DNA of 64,000 nucleotides, taken from positions 620,001-684,000 of the forward strand of contig NZ_JAUQYP010000001.1 in the NCBI RefSeq assembly GCF_030586465.1, given 5' to 3'. How positions within the stretch are numbered: the stretch's first letter is position 1; every line of letters starts with the position of its first letter. This stretch comes from Actinotalea lenta. Its GTDB lineage: Bacteria > Actinomycetota > Actinomycetes > Actinomycetales > Cellulomonadaceae. Under the pieces are notes generated by a model. That model ran no database searches, was not told the origin of the DNA, and saw only the letters and a program-made list of their open reading frames with translations. The position numbers were made by a program, and so were the translations under genes. Below, piece by piece: positions 56,145 to 64,000 of this stretch.

Positions 56145-58381
56145 CGGGCGTCCTCCGGCGCCGGAGGTGCTGCCGCCGGGTCGGGTTCGGGGACGGCGTC
56201 CGCGTCCGAGGGACTCCCGTCGGGGGTGAGGCCGGCCGCGCGACGCCTGCCGCGGCCGCGCCGAATGGTCCGCACCAGGCCGAGGACCAGTCCGATCGCG
56301 AGCAGCACGCCGACGACTGCGGTCCCGATGGTCTCCCACTCGGCCCGCACCCGGACGGTCACCACGGTCGAGTCGTCCAGCAGGACGCCGTCGGGGGTAC
56401 GCAGCTCCACCGCGGCCCTGACGTCGGCGGTCTGCACTCCGTGCACGGGGATCTGCACCGTGGCCTCCCCGTTCGCGGGGACCTCGACGCGGACCGCCTG
56501 GCGCGCCACGAGGCGCGCGTCGGACGGTCGGAGGCGCACGTCCACCGTGACCGGCTGGGCCAAGGCGTTGGCCACCCGCAGGGGCACCTCGCCGGAGCTC
56601 GCGAGCAGGTTCACGGCGTCGCTCTTCGGCACGGTCACCGCACCGGCGAGGGTCGCCGTGCGCGCCTCGGCGGCGGCCACCAGGGCCTCCCGGCCGGCCG
56701 GGTCGGACCGCCAGGCCAGCGATGTGGGGGCGAGACGCTCTGCCTCCACGTCACCCAGGAGCCGGCTCGGGTCGGGGACGATCGCGGCGAGCGCCTGACG
56801 GCGGTCCAGGGTGCTGCTCATCCGGGACAGCAGGGTGCCCGGGACCTCCCCGGTGGCGGTCGACCGGTCCGGGAGCGTGCCGCGGTCGGCGCTCGGCTGG
56901 ACGTCGGCGAGCGCGGACAGCGGCGCGAGCTGCACCCATGGCGTGTCGGCGAGCGCGGCGAGCTGTGCGCGAGCGACATCGACCTCAGGGTCCCAGTCGC
57001 GCGGCGTCACCACGAGCATGGTCCGGCTGTCCGCTGGGCGCTCCCGGGTGATCACCGCGAGCTCCGCCAGCATGTCGGCCACGGCCGTGGCGGCCGTCAC
57101 GTGGGTGTCGGATCCGAGCACGAGGCCTGTCGTCAGGGCTCTGGACAGGCGGGCATCGGGGATCAGGACGTGGGCGTCGCCGCGCGCGGTCGCGACGTCC
57201 GCGCGTCCGGAAGGTGTGTAGGTGAGGAACGGCGGGTAGGGCATCTGGCCGGGGCCGACGACCAGCGACTGGTCGTGAGCGGCCGCCCAGCCGGCGGTCG
57301 CGAGGTCCGGCAGTGCGTCCCCGGGGAGCAGGAGGTCGGTGCCACCGGGCAGGCCGAGGTCCGCAGCGGTGCTGCGCGAGCGTCGCTCCGCCGCATCGAG
57401 CAGCGTCGTCGCGCCGTCGTGAACCAGCGCGGCGACGTCGGCGTCGGCCCACGGCAGCAGCGCCACCTCCCGTCCGGTCGCGTCGCTCAGGACGTCCTGT
57501 CCCCATGCCGGGGCTGCACCCTGCGCTGCCGGTGGAGCGGGTCCTACCGAGCTCCCGGCGGACGGGGTGGCCGAGGCGGCGCCGCTCGGGCTCGCCGACG
57601 GGCCCGGTGTCACCTCGATCTCGCTGGGTGCAGGCGATCCTCGTGCCGCGACCTGGAGCAGCCACGGATCCAGGGCCCAGGACACGTCGGGCTGGTCGGC
57701 CGTGGCCGCGAGCACGTCGCTCAGTCGCCCCCCGGGGGCGGTGAGATCGGCCACCCGGGCGTCGGCCTGAGGTCCGGGCGCGGGCCCGGTGATCGGCACG
57801 AGGACGCTCACCACCGTCGGGCCGACCTGGTCCCGCGGGAACCACACCGTGAAGGTCCGCGCGACGCCCAGGCGGATCCGCGTCGGGTCCGCGGCGTCGA
57901 CGACCTCGACCCCCACGCCCCGGGCACCCCAGTCGAAAGCCCGGTGCGGCAGGGTCACGCTCGCGGCGGGCACCGTGAGCGTCGCGCTCGCCGACTGCCC
58001 GGGGGCCAGAGGTTGGTCGAGGTCCTGGATGAGGACCGTGGAGCCCAGGTCGCCGTAGAACCCGTCCTGGCGCCACAGGTCGAGCGAGCTGCGGCTGATG
58101 AAGCCGCGCGATCGCAGGTGCACCAGCACCCGCGGCTGCTGGACCACCGTGCCGCCCTCGTTGGTGACCTGCACCCCGAGCGTCAGGTCGTCCCCCGGGC
58201 GCAGCACCGTCGGGTCGATCGACGTCACCGCCACCGCGACCTCCGACGGCGCGTCCGTCCCGCTCGGGACTGTCGCCCGTGCGGGGAGTGCGGCGGGAGG
58301 CGCGAGCAGCGTGGCCAGAGCGAGCAGGGCGGTGGCCAGGGCTGCCGCCGCCCCCCCTGCGCGTCGACGCGGAGTGGTCAC
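56141..58381 (-). CDS. DUF6049 family secreted membrane protein
   Basis: The 746-residue protein has an N-terminal signal peptide (about 1-35), a beta-sandwich region starting VAVAVTSIDPTVLRPGDDL, a long extracytoplasmic middle part with WALDPWLLQVAA and LVVTPRDWDP, a second beta domain (about 590-700) and a C-terminal membrane helix with a basic stop (RTIRRGRGRRR). The family is conserved between the NUDIX and murJ genes in actinobacteria, where it is presumed to serve wall synthesis. The GTG start overlaps the NUDIX stop (GTGA), and its TGA overlaps the murJ start. Confidence 0.85.
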   Translation of the reverse strand: MTTPRRRAGGAAAALATALLALATLLAPPAALPARATVPSGTDAPSEVAVAVTSIDPTVLRPGDDLTLGVQVTNEGGTVVQQPRVLVHLRSRGFISRSSLDLWRQDGFYGDLGSTVLIQDLDQPLAPGQSASATLTVPAASVTLPHRAFDWGARGVGVEVVDAADPTRIRLGVARTFTVWFPRDQVGPTVVSVLVPITGPAPGPQADARVADLTAPGGRLSDVLAATADQPDVSWALDPWLLQVAARGSPAPSEIEVTPGPSASPSGAASATPSAGSSVGPAPPAAQGAAPAWGQDVLSDATGREVALLPWADADVAALVHDGATTLLDAAERRSRSTAADLGLPGGTDLLLPGDALPDLATAGWAAAHDQSLVVGPGQMPYPPFLTYTPSGRADVATARGDAHVLIPDARLSRALTTGLVLGSDTHVTAATAVADMLAELAVITRERPADSRTMLVVTPRDWDPEVDVARAQLAALADTPWVQLAPLSALADVQPSADRGTLPDRSTATGEVPGTLLSRMSSTLDRRQALAAIVPDPSRLLGDVEAERLAPTSLAWRSDPAGREALVAAAEARTATLAGAVTVPKSDAVNLLASSGEVPLRVANALAQPVTVDVRLRPSDARLVARQAVRVEVPANGEATVQIPVHGVQTADVRAAVELRTPDGVLLDDSTVVTVRVRAEWETIGTAVVGVLLAIGLVLGLVRTIRRGRGRRRAAGLTPDGSPSDADAVPEPDPAAAPPAPEDAR

Positions 58382-58908
58382 GTCGGGCCGGCGAGCGCGG
58401 CGCGTGCGGCCTCCGCCAGCCGCCTCTCGTTGGGGTAGGAGAGTCTGCTCCGCAGCTCGGCCAGGGGAACCCAGGCCACGTCCTCGGCCTCACCGTCCGG
58501 GTCGCCCGCGACCGTCAGCCGACCTCCCACGGCCTCGAGCAGGAAGTGGTGGACGACCTTGTGCACGCGGCGGTCGTCGCCGGTGAACCAGTAGTCGATG
58601 CTCCCCAGCCGCTGGATGACGACGCCGGTGATGCCGGTCTCCTCGGCGATCTCCCGGACCGCGGCCTCCTCAGGGGTCTCGGAGCCCTCCAGGTGTCCCT
58701 TGGGCAGGCACCACTCGAGGCGGCCGGCACGGTTGCGCCGCGCGATCACCGCGGCCCGACGCCCGTCGTCCACGACCAGGCCGCCCGCGGACGTCTCCTC
58801 CACGACGGGGAGCCGCGACACGCGTACCGTGGTCCGCCGCTCGATGTGCAGCCGATGCCCCCCGGGCGGCGGGGGGACCCGGTCGCCGGAGTGGGCTGCG
58901 CTGGACAT
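58378..58908 (-). CDS. NUDIX hydrolase
   Basis: The 176-residue protein has a complete Nudix box, GHLEGSETPEEAAVREIAEE followed by TGI, preceded by WCLPK. Such enzymes hydrolyse nucleoside diphosphate derivatives; substrates range from 8-oxo-dGTP to dinucleotides and cannot be fixed here. Position next to the CCA-adding enzyme and murJ is conserved in actinobacteria. The ATG at 58908 follows a TACAGT box by 6 nt, so translation is probably leaderless. Confidence 0.9.
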   Translation of the reverse strand: MSSAAHSGDRVPPPPGGHRLHIERRTTVRVSRLPVVEETSAGGLVVDDGRRAAVIARRNRAGRLEWCLPKGHLEGSETPEEAAVREIAEETGITGVVIQRLGSIDYWFTGDDRRVHKVVHHFLLEAVGGRLTVAGDPDGEAEDVAWVPLAELRSRLSYPNERRLAEAARAALAGPT

Positions 58909-58914
58909 GTCGAC

Positions 58915-58920
58915 ACTGTA
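58915..58920 (-). promoter_or_regulatory. -10 of a leaderless promoter for NUDIX-DUF6049-murJ
   Basis: TACAGT on the minus strand ends 6 nt before the ATG at 58908. Because the next two genes overlap in sequence, this promoter may serve the whole set. Confidence 0.5.
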
Positions 58921-58977
58921 ACGAGCGATGCCCCGCAGGTCGGCCCGGGGCCCGCGGGTCTGGCACGCTGGTGTGCC

Positions 58978-60492
58978 GTGCCTGACCACCGTCCCACACC
59001 AGTCCCGTCGCCCGAGCTGCTCGCGCTGCAGCGCCGCGCGGCCGACGTGCTCACCTCGCTGGCCCCCGAGGCGCTCGAGCTCGGCGCCGCCTTCGAGGCG
59101 GCGGGCCACGAGCTCGCGCTGGTCGGCGGACCGGTCCGGGACGCCTTCCTGGGTCGCGCGTCCACCGACCTGGACTTCGCCACCTCCGCCCCTCCGCAGG
59201 AGACCGAGCGGCTGCTCGCCGCCTGGGGTGACGCGCACTGGGACATCGGCAAGGAGTTCGGGACCATCGGCGCGCGGCGGTTCGCGCGGCCGGGTGCGCA
59301 GGGCCGTCCGGCACGCAGTGACGTCGTCGTCGAGGTCACGACGTACCGCAGCGACGAGTACGACCCTGCTTCGCGCAAGCCCGTCGTGGCGTTCGGCCAC
59401 ACGCTCGAAGGTGACCTGTCCCGCCGCGACTTCACCGTCAACGCTCTCGCGGTGCGCGTGCCGTCGCTGGTCTTCGTGGATCCGTTCGGCGGGCTGGCCG
59501 ACCTCGCCGCCGGGCTGCTGCGCACGCCGGTGGGCGCGCAGCAGTCCTTCGACGACGACCCGTTGCGGATGATGCGTGCCGCCCGGTTCACCGCACAGCT
59601 CGGCATGCGGCTGCACCCCGACGTCGGCGAGGCGATGGTCGCGATGGTCGACCGCATCTCGATCGTGTCGGCGGAGCGGGTGCGCGACGAGCTGGTCAAG
59701 CTGATGCTCACGCCGGATCCCCGGCCGGGCCTGGAGGTCCTGGTGGACACCGGCCTGGCGGACCGGGTCCTTCCCGAGCTGCCGGCACTGCGCCTGGAGA
59801 TCGACGAGCACCACCGCCACAAGGACGTCTACCAGCACTCCCTGACCGTGCTCACGCAGGCGATCGCGATGGAGACCGGCCCGGACGGTCCTGTTCCCGG
59901 GCCGGACCTGGTGCTGCGCCTCGCGGCGCTCCTGCACGACATCGGCAAGCCCGCGACGCGGCGCTTCGAGCCCGGCGGCGGGGTCAGCTTCCACCACCAC
60001 GAGATGGCGGGCGCCAAGCTGGTGGCCAAGCGCCTGCGGGCGCTGCGCTTCGACAAGGAGACCGTGCAGGCGGTGGCCCGTCTCACCGAGCTGCATCTGC
60101 GGTTCCACGGCTACGGCGAGCAGGCGTGGACGGACTCAGCGGTGCGGCGCTACGTCACGGACGCGGGGCCGTTGCTCGAGCGTCTGCACCGGCTGACCCG
60201 GTCCGACTGCACCACGCGCAACCGCCGCAAGGCGGAGCGGTTGTCCTTCGCGTACGACGACCTCGAGGCCCGGATCGCCGAGCTGCGCGAGCAGGAGGAG
60301 CTCGCCGCCATCCGGCCGGACCTGGACGGGCAGCAGATCATGGCGATCCTGGGCATCCCACCGGGTCCCGTGGTCGGCGAGGCGTACCGCTTCCTGCTCG
60401 ACCTGCGGATGGAGCGCGGACCGCAGGACCCCGAGGAAGCCGAGCGGGCCCTGCGGGAGTGGTGGTCCCGGCACGGCAGCGGCGGGTCCTGA
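58978..60492 (+). CDS. cca: CCA tRNA nucleotidyltransferase
   Basis: The 504-residue protein has a nucleotidyltransferase head (LVGGPVRDAFLG, the catalytic DLD in TDLDFAT, RRDFTVNALA), an RNA-binding neck and a C-terminal HD domain (LLHDIGKPATR, HHHEMAG). It adds or repairs the 3' CCA of tRNAs; this is needed because the tRNA genes in the window lack encoded CCA. The GTG at 58978 is taken because the family core starts soon after and a CACGCT box lies 9 nt upstream. It is the actinobacterial PcnA-type enzyme and is divergent from the NUDIX gene. Confidence 0.92.
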   Translation: MPDHRPTPVPSPELLALQRRAADVLTSLAPEALELGAAFEAAGHELALVGGPVRDAFLGRASTDLDFATSAPPQETERLLAAWGDAHWDIGKEFGTIGARRFARPGAQGRPARSDVVVEVTTYRSDEYDPASRKPVVAFGHTLEGDLSRRDFTVNALAVRVPSLVFVDPFGGLADLAAGLLRTPVGAQQSFDDDPLRMMRAARFTAQLGMRLHPDVGEAMVAMVDRISIVSAERVRDELVKLMLTPDPRPGLEVLVDTGLADRVLPELPALRLEIDEHHRHKDVYQHSLTVLTQAIAMETGPDGPVPGPDLVLRLAALLHDIGKPATRRFEPGGGVSFHHHEMAGAKLVAKRLRALRFDKETVQAVARLTELHLRFHGYGEQAWTDSAVRRYVTDAGPLLERLHRLTRSDCTTRNRRKAERLSFAYDDLEARIAELREQEELAAIRPDLDGQQIMAILGIPPGPVVGEAYRFLLDLRMERGPQDPEEAERALREWWSRHGSGGS

Positions 60493-60493
60493 C

Positions 60494-60523
60494 GGTCCCC
60501 GGCGTCACCCGGGTCGCCGGACC
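60494..60523. terminator. Convergent terminator after the CCA-adding enzyme gene
   Basis: GGTCCCCGGCG (60494-60504) pairs with CGCCGGACC (60515-60523) apart from bulged C residues. The right arm lies in the last codons of the LOV phosphatase gene, so it may act on both strands. Confidence 0.5.
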
Positions 60524-62214
60524 ACCAGCAGGCAGACGTCGTCGTCCTGCTGGGGTCCGAGCAGGGCAGCCACCAGGTGGTCCCGCACCTTCTGGGCGTC
60601 GGCGCCGGGGGGGAGCTGGGTGAGCGCCGCGCGCAGCGCCTCGATCCCGTCCCGCAGCGGTCGATCGCGGGACTCCACCAGGCCGTCGGAGTACGCGACC
60701 AAGGTGCTGCCCACCGGCATGGTCGCTCGCGCGCCGGCGGTCTCGTCGGTCAACCGGGCCAGGCCCACGGGCGTGCGCAGGCCGCCGTCCAGCTCCCGCA
60801 CCTCGCCGTCGGGAAGCACGAGCATGGGCGCCGGATGGCCAGCGCGGGTGTACTCGACCTCGCCGTCGAGCAGGCGCAGGTACACGCACGTCGCGACGTC
60901 CGCCATCCCGAGTCCGCGGACGAGGTCGTCGAGGCGCTCGATCACCGTTCCGGTGGGCGCCCCGTCCCACGCGTAGGACCGCAGGACCGAGCGCAGCTGA
61001 CCCATCGACGCCGCGGCGCGCATGTCGTGCCCCACGACGTCGCCGACCGCCAGCCCGGTGCTGCCGTCGCGCAACGGCAGCACGTCGAACCAGTCCCCGC
61101 CGACCTCCGCGGGGTGCAGCGCAGGTAGGTACGTCGCGGCGATGTCCAGACCTTCGATCTCCGGCACCTGGGAGAGCAGGCCCTGCTGCAGCGCGAGGGC
61201 GCTGGTGCGCTCCCGCTCGTAGAGCCGCGCGTTGTCCAGCCCCAGGCCGGCACGGTGCGCGAGGTGGCCCGCGGTGACCACGTGCTCCGGGTCGAACTCC
61301 TCACCCGGGCGGCGCACCAGGGCGGCCACGCCGAGCGACCGCCCGCGGGCGAGGAGCGGGATGACCAGGGCGGTCCCCACACCCAGCCGGTCGAGCAGCT
61401 CGAGCTGCTCGGGCGTGGTGCGCTGCGGCAACGAGGCGACGTCCACCCGGTACGGGGTCGGCACCGGATCGGCGTCCGCGCGGCGCGCCGCCTGCACGGC
61501 AGGTGCGTGCGTCACCCAGGTCGGGGCGAGCTCCTCGAGCCGCCGGGCGATCTCGATCGTCGCCGGGTCACTGGTCGCGACGTGCAGGCGCTCGACGCGG
61601 CCCCGCTCGTCGAAGGCGGCGACCAGGCCCCAGTCCGCCATCTCCGAGACCAGGGTCTCCGCGAGGCGCGACACCGCGGCTGCGTAGTCCAGGCTCCGGG
61701 CGAGACCGTCGGAGACGCGCGCCAGCAGCAGCAGGCGCGCCCGGTCCGCCTGCACGGCGTCCATGGCCGCCTCCCGGGCGAGCTCGGCAGTCACTCGGGC
61801 GGTGACGTCGGCCTGGATGCCCACGAAGTGGGTCACCTCGCCCGCGGCGTCCGTGATGGGGCTGATCACCACCTGGTTCCAGAACGCGGTGCCGTCCTTG
61901 CGGTGGTTGAGCACCGTCTCGGCCACCGTGCGTCCGGTGCGGACCGCCTCGCGCATCCGGGCGATCGCCGCGGGGTCGGTGTCGGGGCCCTGCAGGAACC
62001 GGCAGTTGCTGCCAAGGACGTCCTCGGCCCGGTACCCGGTCACCTGCTCGAAGGCCGGGTTGACCCAGACCAGCGGGTTGTCCGGCTGGCGCGGGTCGGA
62101 GATGGTGAACGACAGGTCGCTGGCGGCCGCCGCGCGACGCAGCAGGTCCGCCTCCCCGAGCTCGGTGGGCGCAGGGCTCACCTGCGGTGCGTCCACGCCG
62201 TCGGAGGGAGCCAT
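60505..62214 (-). CDS. LOV-GAF-PP2C (SpoIIE-type) phosphatase, predicted blue-light sensor
   Basis: The 569-residue protein has an N-terminal PAS domain (30-140) with the full flavin-binding LOV signature: Cys71 in GSNCRFLQ, Asn103 in NHRKDG, Asn113 in FWN and Gln134 in FVGIQ. A helical linker, a GAF domain (about 165-330) and a PPM/SpoIIE phosphatase domain (about 345-569; GGDWFDVL, VGDVVGHDM, YSDGLVE, DDDVCLL) follow. Light would form a flavin-Cys71 adduct and alter phosphatase output, usually on an anti-sigma antagonist. No partner genes lie nearby. The ATG at 62214 lies 7 nt after TAGAGT, so it is probably leaderless. Confidence 0.9.
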   Translation of the reverse strand: MAPSDGVDAPQVSPAPTELGEADLLRRAAAASDLSFTISDPRQPDNPLVWVNPAFEQVTGYRAEDVLGSNCRFLQGPDTDPAAIARMREAVRTGRTVAETVLNHRKDGTAFWNQVVISPITDAAGEVTHFVGIQADVTARVTAELAREAAMDAVQADRARLLLLARVSDGLARSLDYAAAVSRLAETLVSEMADWGLVAAFDERGRVERLHVATSDPATIEIARRLEELAPTWVTHAPAVQAARRADADPVPTPYRVDVASLPQRTTPEQLELLDRLGVGTALVIPLLARGRSLGVAALVRRPGEEFDPEHVVTAGHLAHRAGLGLDNARLYERERTSALALQQGLLSQVPEIEGLDIAATYLPALHPAEVGGDWFDVLPLRDGSTGLAVGDVVGHDMRAAASMGQLRSVLRSYAWDGAPTGTVIERLDDLVRGLGMADVATCVYLRLLDGEVEYTRAGHPAPMLVLPDGEVRELDGGLRTPVGLARLTDETAGARATMPVGSTLVAYSDGLVESRDRPLRDGIEALRAALTQLPPGADAQKVRDHLVAALLGPQQDDDVCLLVVRRPG

Positions 62215-62221
62215 GATCGGC

Positions 62222-62227
62222 ACTCTA
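62222..62227 (-). promoter_or_regulatory. -10 of a leaderless promoter for the LOV phosphatase gene
   Basis: TAGAGT on the minus strand ends 7 nt before the ATG at 62214. The only ribosome-site-like GGGAG is too far upstream to serve this start. Confidence 0.45.
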
Positions 62228-62264
62228 GGCTCCCTCACCGGGCGCCGTCAGCACCGCGGACGTG

Positions 62265-63557
62265 TCACGCGGCCTCGGTGGCTGCCGTGCGCGCGAACGC
62301 AAGCCGGAACGCCGCCGCCGTCGCCAGGTAGAGCAGCGCGAGGCCGGCGAACACCGCGGGAGCCTCCCCCGTGTTCGGCAGCACCACGGCGCCCAGCGCA
62401 GCGGCTCCCACGAACGCCGCGTTGTAGAGCATGTCGTACGTCGCGAACGCGCGACCCCGGAAGTCGTCGTCGGTGTCCCGCTGGACGATCGTGTCCACGG
62501 CGATCTTCGCCCCCTCGGCGGTCAGGCCGAGCAGCCCGGCGCTCGCCAGCACCGTCAGGCGGGAGACGTCGACCAGCAGCAGTGACTGCCCCGCCGCCCC
62601 CGCGACCAGGCACACCACGATCCACGTCTGCAGCGACATCCGCTGGGTCGCGAGCGGCGTGAGCACCACGGCCACGGCGAACCCGACACCGGACACCGCG
62701 AGCACGCTGCCGAACGTCGCGAGGCCCGCGGCGGCGTCCGTCGGGTCGGACAGCACGTTGCGGGAGAGCAGGATGCTGGCGATCAGCATCGCGCCGTAGA
62801 TGAACCGGTGCACCGCCATGACCCCCAGCGCGTACGCGGGCGTCCGCCGCTCGACCAGGTGCCGCGCACCGTCGACCAGGCCGCGGGCGATGTGCTGCAC
62901 CTCGTGCCAGAGCTCCGAGGCGGCCGCCCGGTGGGTCGGCCCGAGGTCGTCCGGACCCAACCGCAGCGCGAGGGCGGACGCCGCGCCGAACAGCAGTGCC
63001 GCGCCCACCAGGGCGATCGCGTCGTGGGTCGGGCCGTGCGAGGCGATCAGTCCGGCGACGAAACCCGCCCCCGCGCCCACGCCAGCCGCCGCCGCGCCCA
63101 GGGTCGGGCTGATCGTGTTCGCGATCAGCAGCTGTTCGCGCGGGACCACGCGAGGCAGGCCGGCGGACAGTGCGGACAGGAGGAACCGGTTGATCCCGAG
63201 GGTGACCAGGCTGAGCACGTACACGAGCGGACCGACGCCGACGGAGACCATGAGCACCGCGAGCACCCCCGTGAGCACGACCCGCAGCGCGTTGCCCACC
63301 AGGAGGACCTGGCGCCTGCGCCACCGGTCCAGCAGCACGCCGGCCCACGGGCCGACCACCGTGAACGGGACCAGCAGCACCGCGAACGCCGCGGCGACGT
63401 CGGCGGCCGTGGCCATCCGTTCCGGGGCGAAGAAGAACAACGTGGCCAGGCCTGCCTGGAACGCGCCGTCGCCGGTCTGGGAGACCAGTCGCACCGTCAG
63501 CAGCCGGCGGAATCCGCGGTGCACCGCGACGACCCGAAGGTCGGACAGCACACTCAC
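62265..63557 (-). CDS. MFS transporter
   Basis: The 430-residue protein has about 12 membrane helices, an N-terminal SDLRVVAVHRGFRRLLTVRLVSQ and the loop GVLLDRWRRRQVLLVGNALR of the major facilitator family. It resembles exporters of the MFS_1/MFS_3 type. The substrate is unknown. The GTG at 63557 is taken; another GTG lies two codons later. It is divergent from the P-type ATPase gene and 50 nt before the LOV phosphatase gene on the same strand. Confidence 0.8.
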   Translation of the reverse strand: MSVLSDLRVVAVHRGFRRLLTVRLVSQTGDGAFQAGLATLFFFAPERMATAADVAAAFAVLLVPFTVVGPWAGVLLDRWRRRQVLLVGNALRVVLTGVLAVLMVSVGVGPLVYVLSLVTLGINRFLLSALSAGLPRVVPREQLLIANTISPTLGAAAAGVGAGAGFVAGLIASHGPTHDAIALVGAALLFGAASALALRLGPDDLGPTHRAAASELWHEVQHIARGLVDGARHLVERRTPAYALGVMAVHRFIYGAMLIASILLSRNVLSDPTDAAAGLATFGSVLAVSGVGFAVAVVLTPLATQRMSLQTWIVVCLVAGAAGQSLLLVDVSRLTVLASAGLLGLTAEGAKIAVDTIVQRDTDDDFRGRAFATYDMLYNAAFVGAAALGAVVLPNTGEAPAVFAGLALLYLATAAAFRLAFARTAATEAA

Positions 63558-63631
63558 GACGGCCTCACCCGCGCAGGCTATCCGAGCCTGAACCGCCCCC
63601 GCGCTGCCGCCCCGCGGGCCACGATGGAGCC

Positions 63632-64000
63632 ATGGCCGTCCTGACCGGGACGGTGGAGCCCTGGGCCCTCTCCGCCGATGCGGTGGCCAGGCTGTGCGGG
63701 AGCACGCTCGAAGGGTTGTCCGAGGAAGAAGCCGCCTCCCGCCTCGCTCGCGACGGACCGAACGAGCTGCGTCCCCGGGCGCCGGTCCCGGTGTGGCGCC
63801 GGTTCCTGGCCGCGTTGGCCGATCCGCTGGTGATCCTGCTCCTGGTCGCAGTGGCGGTGTCCCTGGTGGTGTGGGTCGCCGAGGGCGCGTCGGGCGTGCC
63901 GGTGGACGCGGCGGTGATCGCCGGGATCGTGGTCGCCAACGCGGTGCTGGGGTTGGTGCAGGAGCGCAGGGCGGAGGGCGCCGTGGCGGCCCTGGCTCAG
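63632..64000 (+). CDS. P-type cation-transporting ATPase, N-terminal part
   Basis: The gene runs off the right edge; 123 codons are seen. The visible part has the cation ATPase N-terminal domain (GLSEEEAASRLARDGPNEL) and the first two membrane helices (DPLVILLLVAVAVSLVVW and DAAVIAGIVVANAVLG), followed by QERRAEGAVAALAQ. This matches type II ATPases (Ca2+- or Mg2+-transporting group). The phosphorylation motif DKTGT would lie beyond the window. The ATG at 63632 is preceded by CACGAT at 6 nt, so it may be leaderless. Confidence 0.88.
   Translation, partial: MAVLTGTVEPWALSADAVARLCGSTLEGLSEEEAASRLARDGPNELRPRAPVPVWRRFLAALADPLVILLLVAVAVSLVVWVAEGASGVPVDAAVIAGIVVANAVLGLVQERRAEGAVAALAQ

Noticed and set aside
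56145-56339. Upstream extension of MurJ to 56339
   Set aside because: The added residues are Arg/Pro-rich shadow sequence inside the DUF6049 gene; the GTG at 56144 overlaps its stop in the GTGA style seen throughout.
54417-56798. A 793-codon open frame opposite murJ
   Set aside because: Its product is Arg/His/Gln-rich without hydrophobic or domain structure and lies fully opposite a recognised MurJ.
60505-62214. N-terminal domain as an ordinary PAS domain
   Set aside because: The GSNCRFLQ motif with Cys71 and the matching Asn103, Asn113 and Gln134 together define LOV rather than generic PAS.

Overview
The window is a high-GC chromosomal segment from an actinobacterium, most likely of the Cellulomonas/Micrococcales type. 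The reasons are the very high GC, frequent GTG starts, actinobacterial hallmark genes (crgA, the fhaA-fhaB-pstP-rodA-pbpA-pknA-pknB cluster, a MurJ-pseudokinase fusion, DLW-39, DUF3566, DUF6049) and many promoters placed about 7 nt before a start codon, as in leaderless transcripts. The genus is an inference. The segment spans the chromosomal origin: dnaA and dnaN flank a cluster of DnaA boxes at about 40.9-41.2 kb, and parS sites with parAB lie 6 kb to the right. No mobile element, rRNA operon or CRISPR array was seen.

Left arm, 1-15.4 kb (accessory metabolism). A maltose-type binding lipoprotein gene, cut by the window edge, diverges from its LacI-type regulator across a dyad that overlaps both -35 boxes. 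Then come an MFS exporter, an Abhydrolase_9 protein, an AI-2E transporter overlapping a two-TM potassium channel, a DUF1697 gene and CorA. A minus-strand sugar operon follows: ABC ATPase, permease, binding protein, RbsD mutarotase, SDR, P-loop sugar kinase and LacI regulator. A perfect 20-bp palindrome at 15287-15306 sits at its promoter and is the likely operator.

15.4-31.3 kb. After tRNA-Leu(CAG) comes the plus-strand growth and division operon fhaA-fhaB-pstP-rodA-pbpA-pknA-pknB, mostly joined by GTGA-type overlaps. It couples Ser/Thr phosphorylation to septal and lateral wall synthesis. Then come a glutamine amidotransferase, a DUF881 protein, crgA, a gene-free 0.54-kb stretch with a TTATCCACA box, a zinc-ribbon rhomboid, a cyclophilin, an 11-residue-repeat membrane protein, a secreted protein of unknown function, tRNA-Ala, a DLW-39 mini-gene and tRNA-Ile.

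31.3-49.4 kb (origin region). Leftward from the origin: dnaA, dnaN, gnd, recF, a DUF721 gene, gyrB, gyrA and a DUF3566 gene. Rightward: rpmH, rnpA, yidD, yidC, jag (khpB), rsmG, four parS sites, parA and parB. Both halves are read away from the origin.

49.4-64 kb. A PLP aminotransferase is followed by trxB-trxA, which has a sigma-R-like promoter and a nearby copper-repressor-like palindrome. Next are the 1217-codon MurJ-pseudokinase fusion, a DUF6049 gene and a NUDIX gene, all overlapping by GTGA, with a divergent CCA-adding enzyme. The window ends with a LOV-GAF-PP2C blue-light phosphatase, an MFS transporter and the start of a P-type cation ATPase. Relative to the mycobacterial order pcnA-nudix-mviN-sigM-trxBA-cwlM, the sigma factor, its anti-sigma factor and cwlM are absent here.

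No wholly new system was found. The strongest leads are the LOV phosphatase, the sigma-R/copper-operator region before trxB, the 11-mer repeat protein, the sugar operon with its palindrome, and the DnaA-box intergenic region after crgA.
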